Part shown: positions 1-5,364 of the stretch, one piece after another
How the letters are laid out: every line of letters starts with the position of its first letter
How positions within the stretch are numbered: the stretch's first letter is position 1
Assembly: GCA_026388495.1 (NCBI GenBank)
Contig: JAPLJQ010000411.1
Coordinates: 1-11,471, forward strand
DNA from: Deltaproteobacteria bacterium
GTDB taxonomy: Bacteria; Desulfobacterota; Syntrophia; Syntrophales; UBA2185
DNA length: 11,471 nt
Direction: 5' to 3'
Program-made: the position numbers and the translations under genes
Notes under the pieces: model-generated
Seen by the model: only the letters and a program-made list of their open reading frames with translations
Database searches by the model: none
Told to the model about the DNA's origin: nothing

Positions 1-10
1 TCCATCCCAT
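1..10 (-). CDS. Start of a leftward gene, probably transposase (partial)
   Basis: On the minus strand an ATG at 10-8 is followed by GGA TGG, giving Met-Gly-Trp, and the frame then leaves the window. A consensus AGGAGG (plus-strand positions 17-22) sits six bases upstream, so this is a convincing translation start. Only three codons can be read. A transposase is inferred from the flanking repeats; an ordinary gene is possible. Confidence 0.4.
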
Positions 11-31
11 AGGCCACCTCCTTGGCCTATG
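8..31 (-). promoter_or_regulatory. Hairpin presenting the ribosome binding site and holding the start codon
   Basis: Positions 8-16 and 23-31 form a perfect nine-base-pair stem (CATAGGCCA against TGGCCTATG) with a six-base loop. In the leftward transcript the loop is AGGAGG itself and the ATG lies at the base of the 3' arm. The structure could damp initiation of the leftward gene, a common way to keep transposase expression low. The structure is seen directly; its effect is inferred. Confidence 0.5.
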
Positions 32-44
32 AATGATATAAAAG

Positions 45-85
45 TGTTACCTATGTACCCAGAACAATCTGTTACCTATCTTCCC
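45..85. repeat. Two direct 16-base repeats, 25-base period
   Basis: TGTTACCTATGTACCC (45-60) and TGTTACCTATCTTCCC (70-85) match at 14 of 16 positions. Repeats of this type at the end of a mobile element usually serve as transposase binding sites; that role is inferred here. Confidence 0.7.
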
Positions 86-91
86 GTTCGG

Positions 92-457
92 TCAGATCCA
101 TTCGAGTTCTGAATCGGTTAAGGGGCCGCCCGTATTGCCGGTATTCACGGTTCCTTTTGGCTCTATTAACATCACCGTGCATTCAGTCTCACAGATAGGC
201 TTGTGCTCAATGCCTTTTGGAACTACGATCAATTCACCTTCTTTCAAATCGAATATCTTGTCACGGAAGGCCAGCTGCATCTTGCCTTCAACGACAAAAA
301 ACACCTCATCTGTTTCAGCGTGGCTGTGCCAGACAAATTCACGTTTCGCCTTCACCAGTTTAAACTGATAATCATTGAGCTCCGCAATAAGTTTGTATTT
401 GTGCAGTTTGTTTATTAATCGAGCCTTCTCTTCAAGATTGACCACACGGATTTCCAT
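92..457 (-). CDS. Small single-domain cupin protein
   Basis: A 121-residue protein that is essentially one cupin barrel. Cupin motif 1 spans residues 44-58, with His44, His46 and Glu51 in the HxH(x4)E(x6)G pattern. Motif 2 begins at Gly74 and includes Pro80, Gly82 and His85. These four side chains would hold one divalent metal. No signal peptide or membrane segment is seen, so it should be cytoplasmic. The ATG at 457 is chosen because GGAGA lies seven bases upstream; a TTG at 478 would add seven residues without a better site. It is transcribed away from the ArsR-family gene, and the 183-base gap holds the control region. Substrate and reaction cannot be told: such short cupins include sugar-binding, dioxygenase-like and sensor proteins. 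A probable insertion sequence abuts its 3' end. Confidence 0.85.
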   Translation of the reverse strand: MEIRVVNLEEKARLINKLHKYKLIAELNDYQFKLVKAKREFVWHSHAETDEVFFVVEGKMQLAFRDKIFDLKEGELIVVPKGIEHKPICETECTVMLIEPKGTVNTGNTGGPLTDSELEWI

Positions 458-560
458 GCCGTTGTCTCCTATGCCCAACTCCGATATCAGCCACCGCTTG
501 AAGATCGCATAAATTCATCACGGAATGCAATCAAGATAAAATATTGTCCGTTCATCAAGA

Positions 561-608
561 TTGACGGCAGGTAAAAAGAATGATATATTTCGATAACGAT
601 ATGATCAT
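561..608 (+). promoter_or_regulatory. Promoter of the ArsR-family gene with overlapping dyad
   Basis: TTGACG (561-566) and TATATT (584-589) are separated by 17 bases, each one mismatch from the sigma-70 consensus. An imperfect inverted repeat at 580-608 (ATGAT-ATAT ... ATAT-G-ATCAT) covers the -10 box and the expected start site. ArsR-family repressors usually bind dyads in this position and control their own gene, so autoregulation is the natural inference. Confidence 0.6.
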
Positions 609-640
609 CAAAATAAACCTTGTCTGGGGAGGTTATCACT

Positions 641-976
641 ATGCCTGAAAAAAAGGGGAACGGGAAATTGGCAAAAGATACAGAGCGTGTTGTAGCTGCC
701 TTCAAGGCCCTGTCCAATGAAACGCGGTTGAGGGTCTTCGAGCAGATTCGCATGGGGTTGGGGCAGGCGTCCCTGAATGAGGAAATGCGTCCTTGCGTCT
801 GTAGTGTGGCCAGCAATTTTAATATCTCCCTATCCACGATTTCCCATCACATCAAGGAACTCCGTAACGCCGGCCTTGTCCGCTGCGAAAGGCAGGGACA
901 GACGATCCTTTGACAGCCCGTGGAAGAAACCATCAGGATGATGGTGAAATATCTCACGGGTAACCGGAAGTCCTGA
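641..976 (+). CDS. ArsR-family regulator, probable selenoprotein (Sec91)
   Basis: A winged-helix regulator of the ArsR/SmtB family. With the in-frame TGA at 911-913 read as selenocysteine it has 111 residues, a normal family length. Without readthrough it stops at 90, just before the last wing strand and the C-terminal dimer helix. Residues 19-36 (LSNETRLRVFEQI) are the typical N-terminal helix. Residues 52-76 align without gaps, from memory, to E. coli ArsR from Cys32 through the recognition helix, so C52 and C54 match the arsenite ligands C32 and C34; Ala57 replaces C37. C82 and Sec91 lie in the wing, and Sec91 falls at the end of the strand where relatives carry Tyr or Cys. The 20 residues after the TGA (EETIRMMVKYL) read as a proper final helix. 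The ATG at 641 follows GGGGAGG at eight bases; an upstream TTG at 620 is unlikely. Alternatives are a nonsense-mutated gene or a sequencing error. The ligand is unknown. Confidence 0.75.
914..960 (+). promoter_or_regulatory. Bacterial SECIS-like hairpin after the in-frame TGA
   Basis: Directly after the TGA, ACCATC (929-934) and GATGGT (940-945) form a perfect six-base-pair stem with loop AGGAT. A lower stem pairs CCCGTG (917-922) with CACGGG (955-960), again perfectly. The loop starts 21 bases after the TGA and has G at its second and third positions. Bacterial SECIS elements have an apical loop roughly 16-37 bases after UGA with a G among its first two bases, as in the GGUCU loop of E. coli fdhF. 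The element lies within the coding sequence, as bacterial SECIS elements must. SelB binding is inferred. Confidence 0.7.
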
Positions 977-1071
977 TATCGGGTTACTCTGTTCATTAAG
1001 GACTGGTCATACATTTCTGCGCTATACCAGCATCACTCAATCTTTTTCCCTCCCTAAATAGACAATATAAC

Positions 1072-1089
1072 AATACATATTAATGTATT
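1072..1089. repeat. Inverted repeat, candidate operator
   Basis: AATACAT (1072-1078) and ATGTATT (1083-1089) are perfect inverted repeats around ATTA, in a very AT-rich tract about 25 bases upstream of a strong -35 box. Size and symmetry suit a dimeric winged-helix regulator. No matching copy is seen at the upstream promoter, so the binding protein is uncertain. Confidence 0.4.
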
Positions 1090-1111
1090 ATCATAATCAT
1101 AGAAATATCTC

Positions 1112-1157
1112 TTGACAAAAGCAAATTCCTGATTATCATAGTTTTCGACAATCATAA
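1112..1157 (+). promoter_or_regulatory. Promoter of the small-protein operon with ATCATA repeats
   Basis: TTGACA (1112-1117) and TATCAT (1134-1139) are separated by 16 bases: a perfect -35 box and a five-of-six -10 box. ATCATA occurs four times around it (1090, 1096, 1135 and 1151), one copy overlapping the -10. The reverse complement of 1133-1148 resembles 590-607 at the regulator's own promoter: TCGAAAAC then TATGATAA here, TCGATAAC-GA-TATGATCA there. The leader to the first ATG is about 130 bases. Control by the ArsR-family protein is inferred from the shared motif and proximity. Confidence 0.6.
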
Positions 1158-1274
1158 TAATATATGAAAGAATAAAGTTCTAATTTCATTCATAAGTGGG
1201 GACCGGATCAAAGGGAAGCGTCAACGGGAAACATGAAAAATAATGGAATCGAAGGAAGCCAAAGGAGGAGAATC

Positions 1275-1550
1275 ATGTCCGTCAATCAAGAAGGGTACAG
1301 GAGTTTTGGCCATATGTGTTGTGGTCTCTGGGACCATCGTCGGAATCCGGCCGCTAAATTGAAAATAGGCATTCTGTTGATTGTCATCGGCCTCCTCTGG
1401 CTGGGTGCAAGAGGGGGGATATTCGATTTCGCCTGGCTGCAAACGGTCTATTTCTGGCCTATGATGGTCGTGCTGCTTGGCGCCTGTATGGCCTACAAGG
1501 GTTTGAAGCGGAAACATGTCATCAAAGAACAAGGCCCATTAACAAAATAA
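1275..1550 (+). CDS. Small membrane protein, two transmembrane helices (LiaF/DUF5668-like)
   Basis: A 91-residue inner-membrane protein. A short N-terminal part (1-29) contains a His-Met-Cys-Cys group at 13-16. It is followed by two hydrophobic helices at about 30-46 and 57-74, joined by a turn with Phe, Asp and Trp, and a basic tail. The pattern of a first helix ending in LLWLG and a second starting at Trp-Pro resembles the LiaI/LiaF-type or DUF5668 membrane region found in envelope-stress proteins; this is pattern recognition, not a search result. The ATG at 1275 is chosen over one at 1233 because AGGAGGAG (1263-1270) lies just upstream. It is probably the first gene of a two-gene operon from the promoter at 1112-1139, with 15 bases before the next start. 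Function is unknown. Three cysteines (15, 16 and 71) would suit thiol or metal contact. Confidence 0.75.
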   Translation: MSVNQEGYRSFGHMCCGLWDHRRNPAAKLKIGILLIVIGLLWLGARGGIFDFAWLQTVYFWPMMVVLLGACMAYKGLKRKHVIKEQGPLTK

Positions 1551-1565
1551 TGAAGGAGGCATGAA

Positions 1566-1814
1566 ATGGAAACAATGTTCGGTAAAATGATGGAAGGCTG
1601 CATGAAGGGTATGCCTGAAGAGGACAGGAAAAGGATGATAGAGAAGATGGTCGCGATGTGTCCCTGCGCGGGCAAGGAACTGTCCGAAGAGGACATGAAG
1701 GCAATTCGGGAAAAGATGATGGCTTTCTGTGGGAGTAAAATGGAGATGCTCTCGGCCTGCTTCAGTAAGAGTTGTTCAACGGCTGACCAGACATGCTGTG
1801 ATAAATGTTTATAA
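1566..1814 (+). CDS. Small cysteine- and methionine-rich protein, possible metal binder
   Basis: An 82-residue soluble protein with nine cysteines (12, 32, 34, 55, 65, 70, 77, 78, 81) and fourteen methionines. It contains an internal repeat: residues 18-32 and 41-55 share EED-K-x-x-x-EKM-x-A-x-C at a 23-residue offset, each apparently a charged helix ending in Cys. The tail after 65 packs five cysteines into 17 residues (C-x4-C-x6-CC-x2-C). No family is recognised. Composition suggests soft-metal or metalloid binding, or thiol chemistry; that is inference. AGGAGG (1554-1559) lies six bases before the ATG. The gene follows the membrane-protein gene closely and is followed by a terminator, so the two form one transcript. 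An overlapping ATG at 1561 opens only a very short frame and is not used. Confidence 0.75.
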   Translation: METMFGKMMEGCMKGMPEEDRKRMIEKMVAMCPCAGKELSEEDMKAIREKMMAFCGSKMEMLSACFSKSCSTADQTCCDKCL

Positions 1815-1837
1815 CCGTAGAACATTAGATGTAAATA

Positions 1838-1863
1838 GGACCGGTCGTCAAGGCCGGTCCTTT
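1838..1863 (+). terminator. Rho-independent terminator of the small-protein operon
   Basis: GGACCGG (1838-1844) pairs perfectly with CCGGTCC (1854-1860) around a nine-base loop, and TTT follows. It lies 24 bases after the stop codon of the Cys/Met-rich gene. The U run is short (TTTCTC), but the stem is strong. Confidence 0.7.
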
Positions 1864-2291
1864 CTCAAAAGGAAACACAAGCAATGGAAATATCCATGAA
1901 CGATTTCCATGCTAATCTCCCAGTGCTGGCTGAAAACCTGGACCGATTTTTTTCTAAGTCATCACTTTTTCACGGTGCTTATTGAATACCATTTGATAGA
2001 AAGTATGACCGTCAAAATTACCGGATGCTACATTTCAGGAAGCTTCCGCAGGCACCATAGTTATAAAATTAGCTATCAAGTCTTCTTACATTTCAATTCG
2101 AAGGCGTGAGAGGGATAAATTTGAATATACCGCTATTCCTAACAATCTCAAACCGTAAAAGTCTTTCTATGAAACGATTGATTTACATCCCTCTTTTCTT
2201 CTTGCCCTGCTGAACTTTAGGCATATCGATAGAAAATATCTGCCGGATTCCGCTTTAATACAATACTATTCCTGCATCGTCGATATTTTAC
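1864..2291. other. Region without an intact gene; possible gene remnants
   Basis: No complete gene is convincing here. From an ATG at 1884, 33 codons read like protein (MEISMNDFHANLPVLAENL and on) to a TGA at 1983; the frame then runs 24 more codons to a TAG. On the same strand an open stretch without a start codon begins near 2156 and runs past 2291 (for example DLHPSFLLALLNFRHIDRKY). Neither could be matched to a family. A 66-codon frame at 1909-2109 overlaps the first stretch and looks like a shadow. Together they suggest one or two decayed genes, but random open frames cannot be excluded. No SECIS-like hairpin follows the TGA at 1983. Confidence 0.3.
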
Positions 2292-3098
2292 TCAGGCAAA
2301 CAGCAGCAAGCTTAAAGCCATAACTGCCATCCCCGCGATAAGCCCGTAAATGACCAGATGATGCTCGCCATATTCCTCTGCTGCCGGCAGCAGTTGATCG
2401 AAGGAAATGAACACCATGATACCCGCCACCACCGCAAACAGGGCGCCGAATACCAGGTCATTGAGAAAGTTTCTCAGGATGAAATAACCTATTAGCGCGC
2501 CCGCCGGCTCAGCCAGTCCCGAGAGAAATGAATAGACAAACGCCTTTTTTTTGCTGCCGGTGGCATAATAAATCGGCACTGACACGGAAATGCCCTCGGG
2601 AATATTGTGGATGGCAATGGCAACGGCAATTGACAGGCCAAGGGCTGGTTGCTGCAGGGCAGCTATAAAAGTGGCCAGTCCTTCAGGGAAATTGTGAATA
2701 GAAATAGCAAGCGCTACAAACATGCCCGTCCTCATCAATGCCGGACTTTTAAATTCTGTGCCGGTCAGATGGGGGTTTTTGTAGTCTTTCAATTCATGGG
2801 GATTCTCATATGCAGGGATGAGCTTATCTATCAAACCGATAAATACGATACCGGCAAAGAACGCGGCCACCGTGACCCAGTATCCCGCCTTATCTCCCAG
2901 CGCAGCCTGCAGCGCGACCTTCCCCTTGTAAAAGATCTCTACCAAAGACACGTAAATCATTACGCCCGCGGAAAAGCCGAGGGCAACTGACAGAAAGCGC
3001 CGATTGGGGGTCTTTGCTGCAAACGCGATGACGCTGCCGATACCGGTGGCAAGACCCGCAAAAAGCGTCAGGAAAAAGGCGAAGGTGACATGTTCCAT
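2292..3098 (-). CDS. zupT: ZIP-family metal transporter, ZupT-like
   Basis: A 268-residue polytopic inner-membrane protein of the ZIP family, closest in layout to bacterial ZupT, which imports zinc and other divalent metals with broad specificity. About eight hydrophobic segments are visible. The two signature motifs of the metal path are intact: HNFPEG at 135-140 and HNIPEG at 164-169, in neighbouring helices. The loop before the first motif (about 95-122) contains several His, Asp and Glu residues, as in the variable metal-binding loop of the family. The ATG at 3098 is preferred because it gives the usual short N-terminus; a TTG at 3119 would add seven residues. Neither has a clear ribosome binding site. 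The gene stands alone, facing the small-protein operon. The substrate metal cannot be read from the sequence. Confidence 0.9.
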   Translation of the reverse strand: MEHVTFAFFLTLFAGLATGIGSVIAFAAKTPNRRFLSVALGFSAGVMIYVSLVEIFYKGKVALQAALGDKAGYWVTVAAFFAGIVFIGLIDKLIPAYENPHELKDYKNPHLTGTEFKSPALMRTGMFVALAISIHNFPEGLATFIAALQQPALGLSIAVAIAIHNIPEGISVSVPIYYATGSKKKAFVYSFLSGLAEPAGALIGYFILRNFLNDLVFGALFAVVAGIMVFISFDQLLPAAEEYGEHHLVIYGLIAGMAVMALSLLLFA

Positions 3099-3241
3099 AT
3101 TGTCAATTAGTAAACCCAATTCGCGGCCCGGTACAATTTGAATTTCATCGTATAATTTTATTCTTTATTGTAAGAGTATTGAGGAACAGAGCAGCGCAGC
3201 ATGACAGCTGCCCTGACGAATAATCTGATTATACTGTTTTC

Positions 3242-3418
3242 ATGTCACTTCTGCTAGCCGTCATCGAGGGCCTCACGGAATTTTTACCGGTATCATCCAC
3301 CGGCCATATGATTCTGGCGCAGTCGCTCATGCACATCCAGAACCATGAGTTCGTCAAAACCTTTGAAATTGTCATACAGCTTTGCGATTATATTGAATTG
3401 ATAAGGTATTGCTTCTGA
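3242..3418 (+). pseudogene. uppP: Truncated undecaprenyl-diphosphatase (uppP/bacA) remnant
   Basis: The frame from the ATG at 3242 starts with the unmistakable N-terminus of UppP, the membrane enzyme that recycles the lipid carrier of cell-wall synthesis. EGLTEFLPVSSTGHMIL at residues 9-25 carries the catalytic Glu/SSTGH region, and KTFEIVIQL at about 39-47 is the next conserved block. After codon 47 (position 3382) similarity stops and the frame ends at a TGA after 58 residues, whereas UppP normally has about 260-280. More than four fifths of the protein, including the later conserved motifs, is missing, and no continuation is seen on either strand nearby. A deletion or rearrangement at about 3382 is the likely cause. 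The fragment would not be functional. Confidence 0.85.
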
Positions 3419-3556
3419 CGGCTCGGAGTATAGGAGGGCTGTTTTCTCGTGTCAAGGGATATTATGGCATGATAAATTATGTGCCCATCAGATACTGATT
3501 ACCCTTTGATATAAGCAACTTTTCATGACTCTGTAGAACTGTGTAGCAGGAAGTTG

Positions 3557-3691
3557 TCAGCACACAACACAAAACCCCGCACTCTTTTGAGACTTCGTGT
3601 CGTCGTAAATCTTTGAGAACACCTTCTTTATCGCGAGTCTCGGTTCATCCCCACTCATGTGGAGACTGTGACGCCCTTCAGTGATTGCCAT
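3557..3691 (-). CDS. Short open frame of 44 codons, doubtful
   Basis: An ATG at 3691 opens a 44-residue frame (MAITEGRHSLHMSGDEPRLA and on) ending in Cys-Val-Val-Cys. The composition looks protein-like, but no family is recognised, no strong ribosome binding site precedes it, and it lies in an otherwise empty 440-base stretch between the uppP fragment and the aldehyde dehydrogenase gene. It may be the remnant of a larger gene. The rest of 3419-3718 shows nothing recognisable. Confidence 0.2.
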   Translation of the reverse strand: MAITEGRHSLHMSGDEPRLAIKKVFSKIYDDTKSQKSAGFCVVC

Positions 3692-3718
3692 AATCTGCTA
3701 TTTTCCCACCCCTTCACC

Positions 3719-3747
3719 TTGACACTTCCTTCACGTCTGTTTATAGT
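3719..3747 (+). promoter_or_regulatory. Sigma-70-type promoter of the aldehyde dehydrogenase gene
   Basis: TTGACA (3719-3724) and TATAGT (3742-3747) are separated by 17 bases: a perfect -35 box and a five-of-six -10 box. Transcription would start near 3754, leaving a leader of about 75 bases. Confidence 0.65.
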
Positions 3748-3761
3748 GACGCCGTTTCGCT

Positions 3762-3771
3762 GGTAATTACC
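3762..3771. promoter_or_regulatory. Perfect palindrome just after the start site, possible operator
   Basis: GGTAATTACC is a ten-base perfect palindrome located about 8-17 bases after the predicted transcription start. This is a position where a repressor would block transcription. It is short, so chance is possible, and no cognate regulator is seen nearby. Confidence 0.3.
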
Positions 3772-3828
3772 GTCATAAACTATTAATCATCAAGCATTGT
3801 TCTCCCGAATATGAAAGGATATTAATTG

Positions 3829-5205
3829 ATGGAAAAGTCCGTTTGGGAAAAGTTGTTAAAATCGCAGAAGGAATTTTTCTGGACAGGCCGGAGCCGTGAC
3901 CTCAATTTCCGTATCGACTCTTTAAATAAGCTAAAAGTTGCAATTAAGACCCACGAAAAGGAGATTCTGGAAGCCGTTTACAATGATCTGCACAAAACCG
4001 CCTTTGATGCCTATGCTACAGAAGTCGGCCTGATTTATGATGAGATTCATTTCGCTCTGAAGAATCTGCGCACCTGGGCCAAACCGGAAAAAGTGAAGAC
4101 TGCTGTCTTTATCTGGCCGGCCAAAAGTTATATTCAGAAAGAGCCTTACGGAGTGACCTTGATTATTGCTCCCTGGAATTATCCATTTCAGCTACTGATG
4201 TCTCCGCTGGTCGGGGCAATTGCCGCCGGAAACACGGCAATTCTTAAACCATCGGAAGTATCGACGCATACGGCAGACGTAATTGAAAAAATAATCAACA
4301 ACACCTTTCCTGAAGAATATTTGCGCGTCGTGCAAGGTGATGTTGCCCAGACGCAGGCATTATTGGAACTCCCGGTTGATTATATTTTTTTTACCGGCAG
4401 CGTCTCGGTGGGTAAAGTAATCGTCAATGCGGCTGCCCGGCATTTGACACCTTTTACTCTGGAATTGGGAGGGAAAAGCCCGGCCATCGTCTGTCCTGAT
4501 GCCAATCTTCGGCACGCCGCCCAAAAAATAGCCTGGGGCAAGTTCCTCAATGCCGGACAAACCTGCATAGCCCCCGATTTTGTACTGGTTCATGACTCCA
4601 TTAAGAATGATTTTCTCGCTGAGTTAAAAAAAGTAATCATTAAATTTTACGGGGAAAATCCCGCCGAACATCAGAGATATTGCCGGATCATAAATGACCG
4701 TCATTTTCAACGGCTAACCGGTCTTATCAATGCGGCTAATATTTTTTCCGGTGGTAAAATAAACCCTGCCGACCGCTATATTGAACCGACAATATTACAC
4801 CCGGCCCAATGGGATGAGACCGTTATGCAGGATGAAATCTTCGGCCCGTTATTGCCGGTACTTGTTTTCTCCGAAATCAACGACATCATCCGGAAAATAA
4901 ATGAACGGCCTAAACCATTAGCGCTTTATCTTTTTTCGGATGATCGGTTAATTCAAAAGCGTGTAACTGAGGAAATAGCATACGGCGGCGGCGCTATCAA
5001 TAACACCATAGTTCATGTCGCATCACACTTCCTGCCTTTTGGCGGAGTGGGGCCGAGCGGTATCGGTCGCTACCATGGCAAAGCCAGCTTCGATACTTTC
5101 ACCCATTTGAAAAGCATTGTGAAAAGTTCCGTCCACTTCGATATGGCTTTAGCCCACCCCGATAAAAATCCGGGGATGAAATTACTAAAGATGATTTTAA
5201 AGTGA
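3829..5205 (+). CDS. NAD(P)-dependent aldehyde dehydrogenase, ALDH3 type
   Basis: A 458-residue cytoplasmic enzyme oxidising aldehydes to carboxylic acids. The cofactor-binding part contains APWNYPFQ (114-121) and the FFTGS loop (187-191). LELGGKSP at 211-218 carries the general base Glu212, and NAGQTCIAPD at 241-250 carries the catalytic Cys246. The spacing, the GQTCIAPD signature, the short length and the C-terminal GGVGPSGIGRYHGKASFDTF block (406-425) place it in the ALDH3 group with fatty, aromatic and coniferyl aldehyde dehydrogenases; the substrate cannot be fixed. The ATG at 3829 is chosen; AAGGAT lies about a dozen bases upstream, and a TTG codon immediately before the ATG is an unlikely start. 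It is a single-gene unit with its own promoter (3719-3747), followed by GC-rich hairpins. A few residues after the last ALDH block are variable, as is normal in the family. Confidence 0.93.
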   Translation: MEKSVWEKLLKSQKEFFWTGRSRDLNFRIDSLNKLKVAIKTHEKEILEAVYNDLHKTAFDAYATEVGLIYDEIHFALKNLRTWAKPEKVKTAVFIWPAKSYIQKEPYGVTLIIAPWNYPFQLLMSPLVGAIAAGNTAILKPSEVSTHTADVIEKIINNTFPEEYLRVVQGDVAQTQALLELPVDYIFFTGSVSVGKVIVNAAARHLTPFTLELGGKSPAIVCPDANLRHAAQKIAWGKFLNAGQTCIAPDFVLVHDSIKNDFLAELKKVIIKFYGENPAEHQRYCRIINDRHFQRLTGLINAANIFSGGKINPADRYIEPTILHPAQWDETVMQDEIFGPLLPVLVFSEINDIIRKINERPKPLALYLFSDDRLIQKRVTEEIAYGGGAINNTIVHVASHFLPFGGVGPSGIGRYHGKASFDTFTHLKSIVKSSVHFDMALAHPDKNPGMKLLKMILK

Positions 5206-5209
5206 AGCT

Positions 5210-5229
5210 CCCCGCGGCAAACCACGGGG
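5210..5229. repeat. GC-rich palindromic repeat, copy 1
   Basis: CCCCGCGGCAAACCACGGGG folds into an eight-base-pair hairpin with one C-A mismatch and a four-base loop. A second copy differing by one base lies at 5345-5364. The element starts five bases after the stop codon and has no T run, so it is an interspersed repeat rather than a standard terminator, although it could slow polymerase or protect the transcript end. Confidence 0.65.
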
Positions 5230-5289
5230 CATCTTTAGCGCAGCTTGAGCTGCGCAGGCTCTTGCAAAAATCCGCAATCGCCTATGCGG

Positions 5290-5317
5290 ATAAGGGGAAC
5301 GCTCCGCTCCCCCTTAT
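5290..5317. repeat. Hairpin between the two GC-rich repeats
   Basis: ATAAGGGG (5290-5297) pairs perfectly with CCCCTTAT (5310-5317) around a twelve-base loop. It sits midway between the two repeat copies, so the three hairpins may belong to one composite repetitive element. Confidence 0.5.
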
Positions 5318-5344
5318 AACCCCCTCGGTAAGGCATGCATTCAT

Positions 5345-5364
5345 CCCCGCGGCAAGCCACGGGG
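5345..5364. repeat. GC-rich palindromic repeat, copy 2
   Basis: CCCCGCGGCAAGCCACGGGG matches copy 1 at 19 of 20 positions in the same orientation. The copies are 135 bases apart and bracket the hairpin at 5290-5317. Confidence 0.65.

Larger units (their letters stand above)
1..91 (-). mobile_element. Probable end of an insertion sequence (IS481-like?)
   Basis: This stretch has no relation to the cupin gene beside it. It holds two copies of a 16-base direct repeat (45-60 and 70-85) and, on the minus strand, a strong ribosome binding site leading into a gene that leaves the window. Spaced GTTACCTAT repeats ahead of a transposase are, from memory, typical of the ends of IS481-like elements in deltaproteobacteria. 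The gene begins Met-Gly-Trp, which fits IS481 transposases (often M-x-W-K-E-T), but only three residues are visible. The outer border probably lies between about 85 and 100, next to the cupin stop codon. The family assignment is inferred. Confidence 0.45.

Noticed and set aside
45..85. Start of a CRISPR array
   Set aside because: There are only two copies, 16 bases long with a 9-base spacer; this fits insertion-sequence ends, not CRISPR.
487..837. Minus-strand frame opposite the 5' half of the ArsR-family gene
   Set aside because: It is a shadow of the regulator and its promoter; no motifs or start signals.
641..913. Reading the ArsR-family gene as a complete 90-residue protein ending at the first TGA
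   Set aside because: It would lack the last wing strand and the dimer helix, while the sequence after the TGA continues the family pattern and carries a SECIS-like hairpin. A simple nonsense mutation is still possible.
1884..2054. A second possible selenoprotein: 33 codons, then in-frame TGA at 1983, then 24 codons to a TAG
   Set aside because: No stable hairpin with a G-starting loop follows the TGA at the right distance, the protein is not recognisable, and the ribosome binding site is weak. Treated as possible decayed sequence.
1909..2109. 66-codon open frame on the plus strand
   Set aside because: It overlaps a more protein-like frame, has no ribosome binding site and no recognisable motif.
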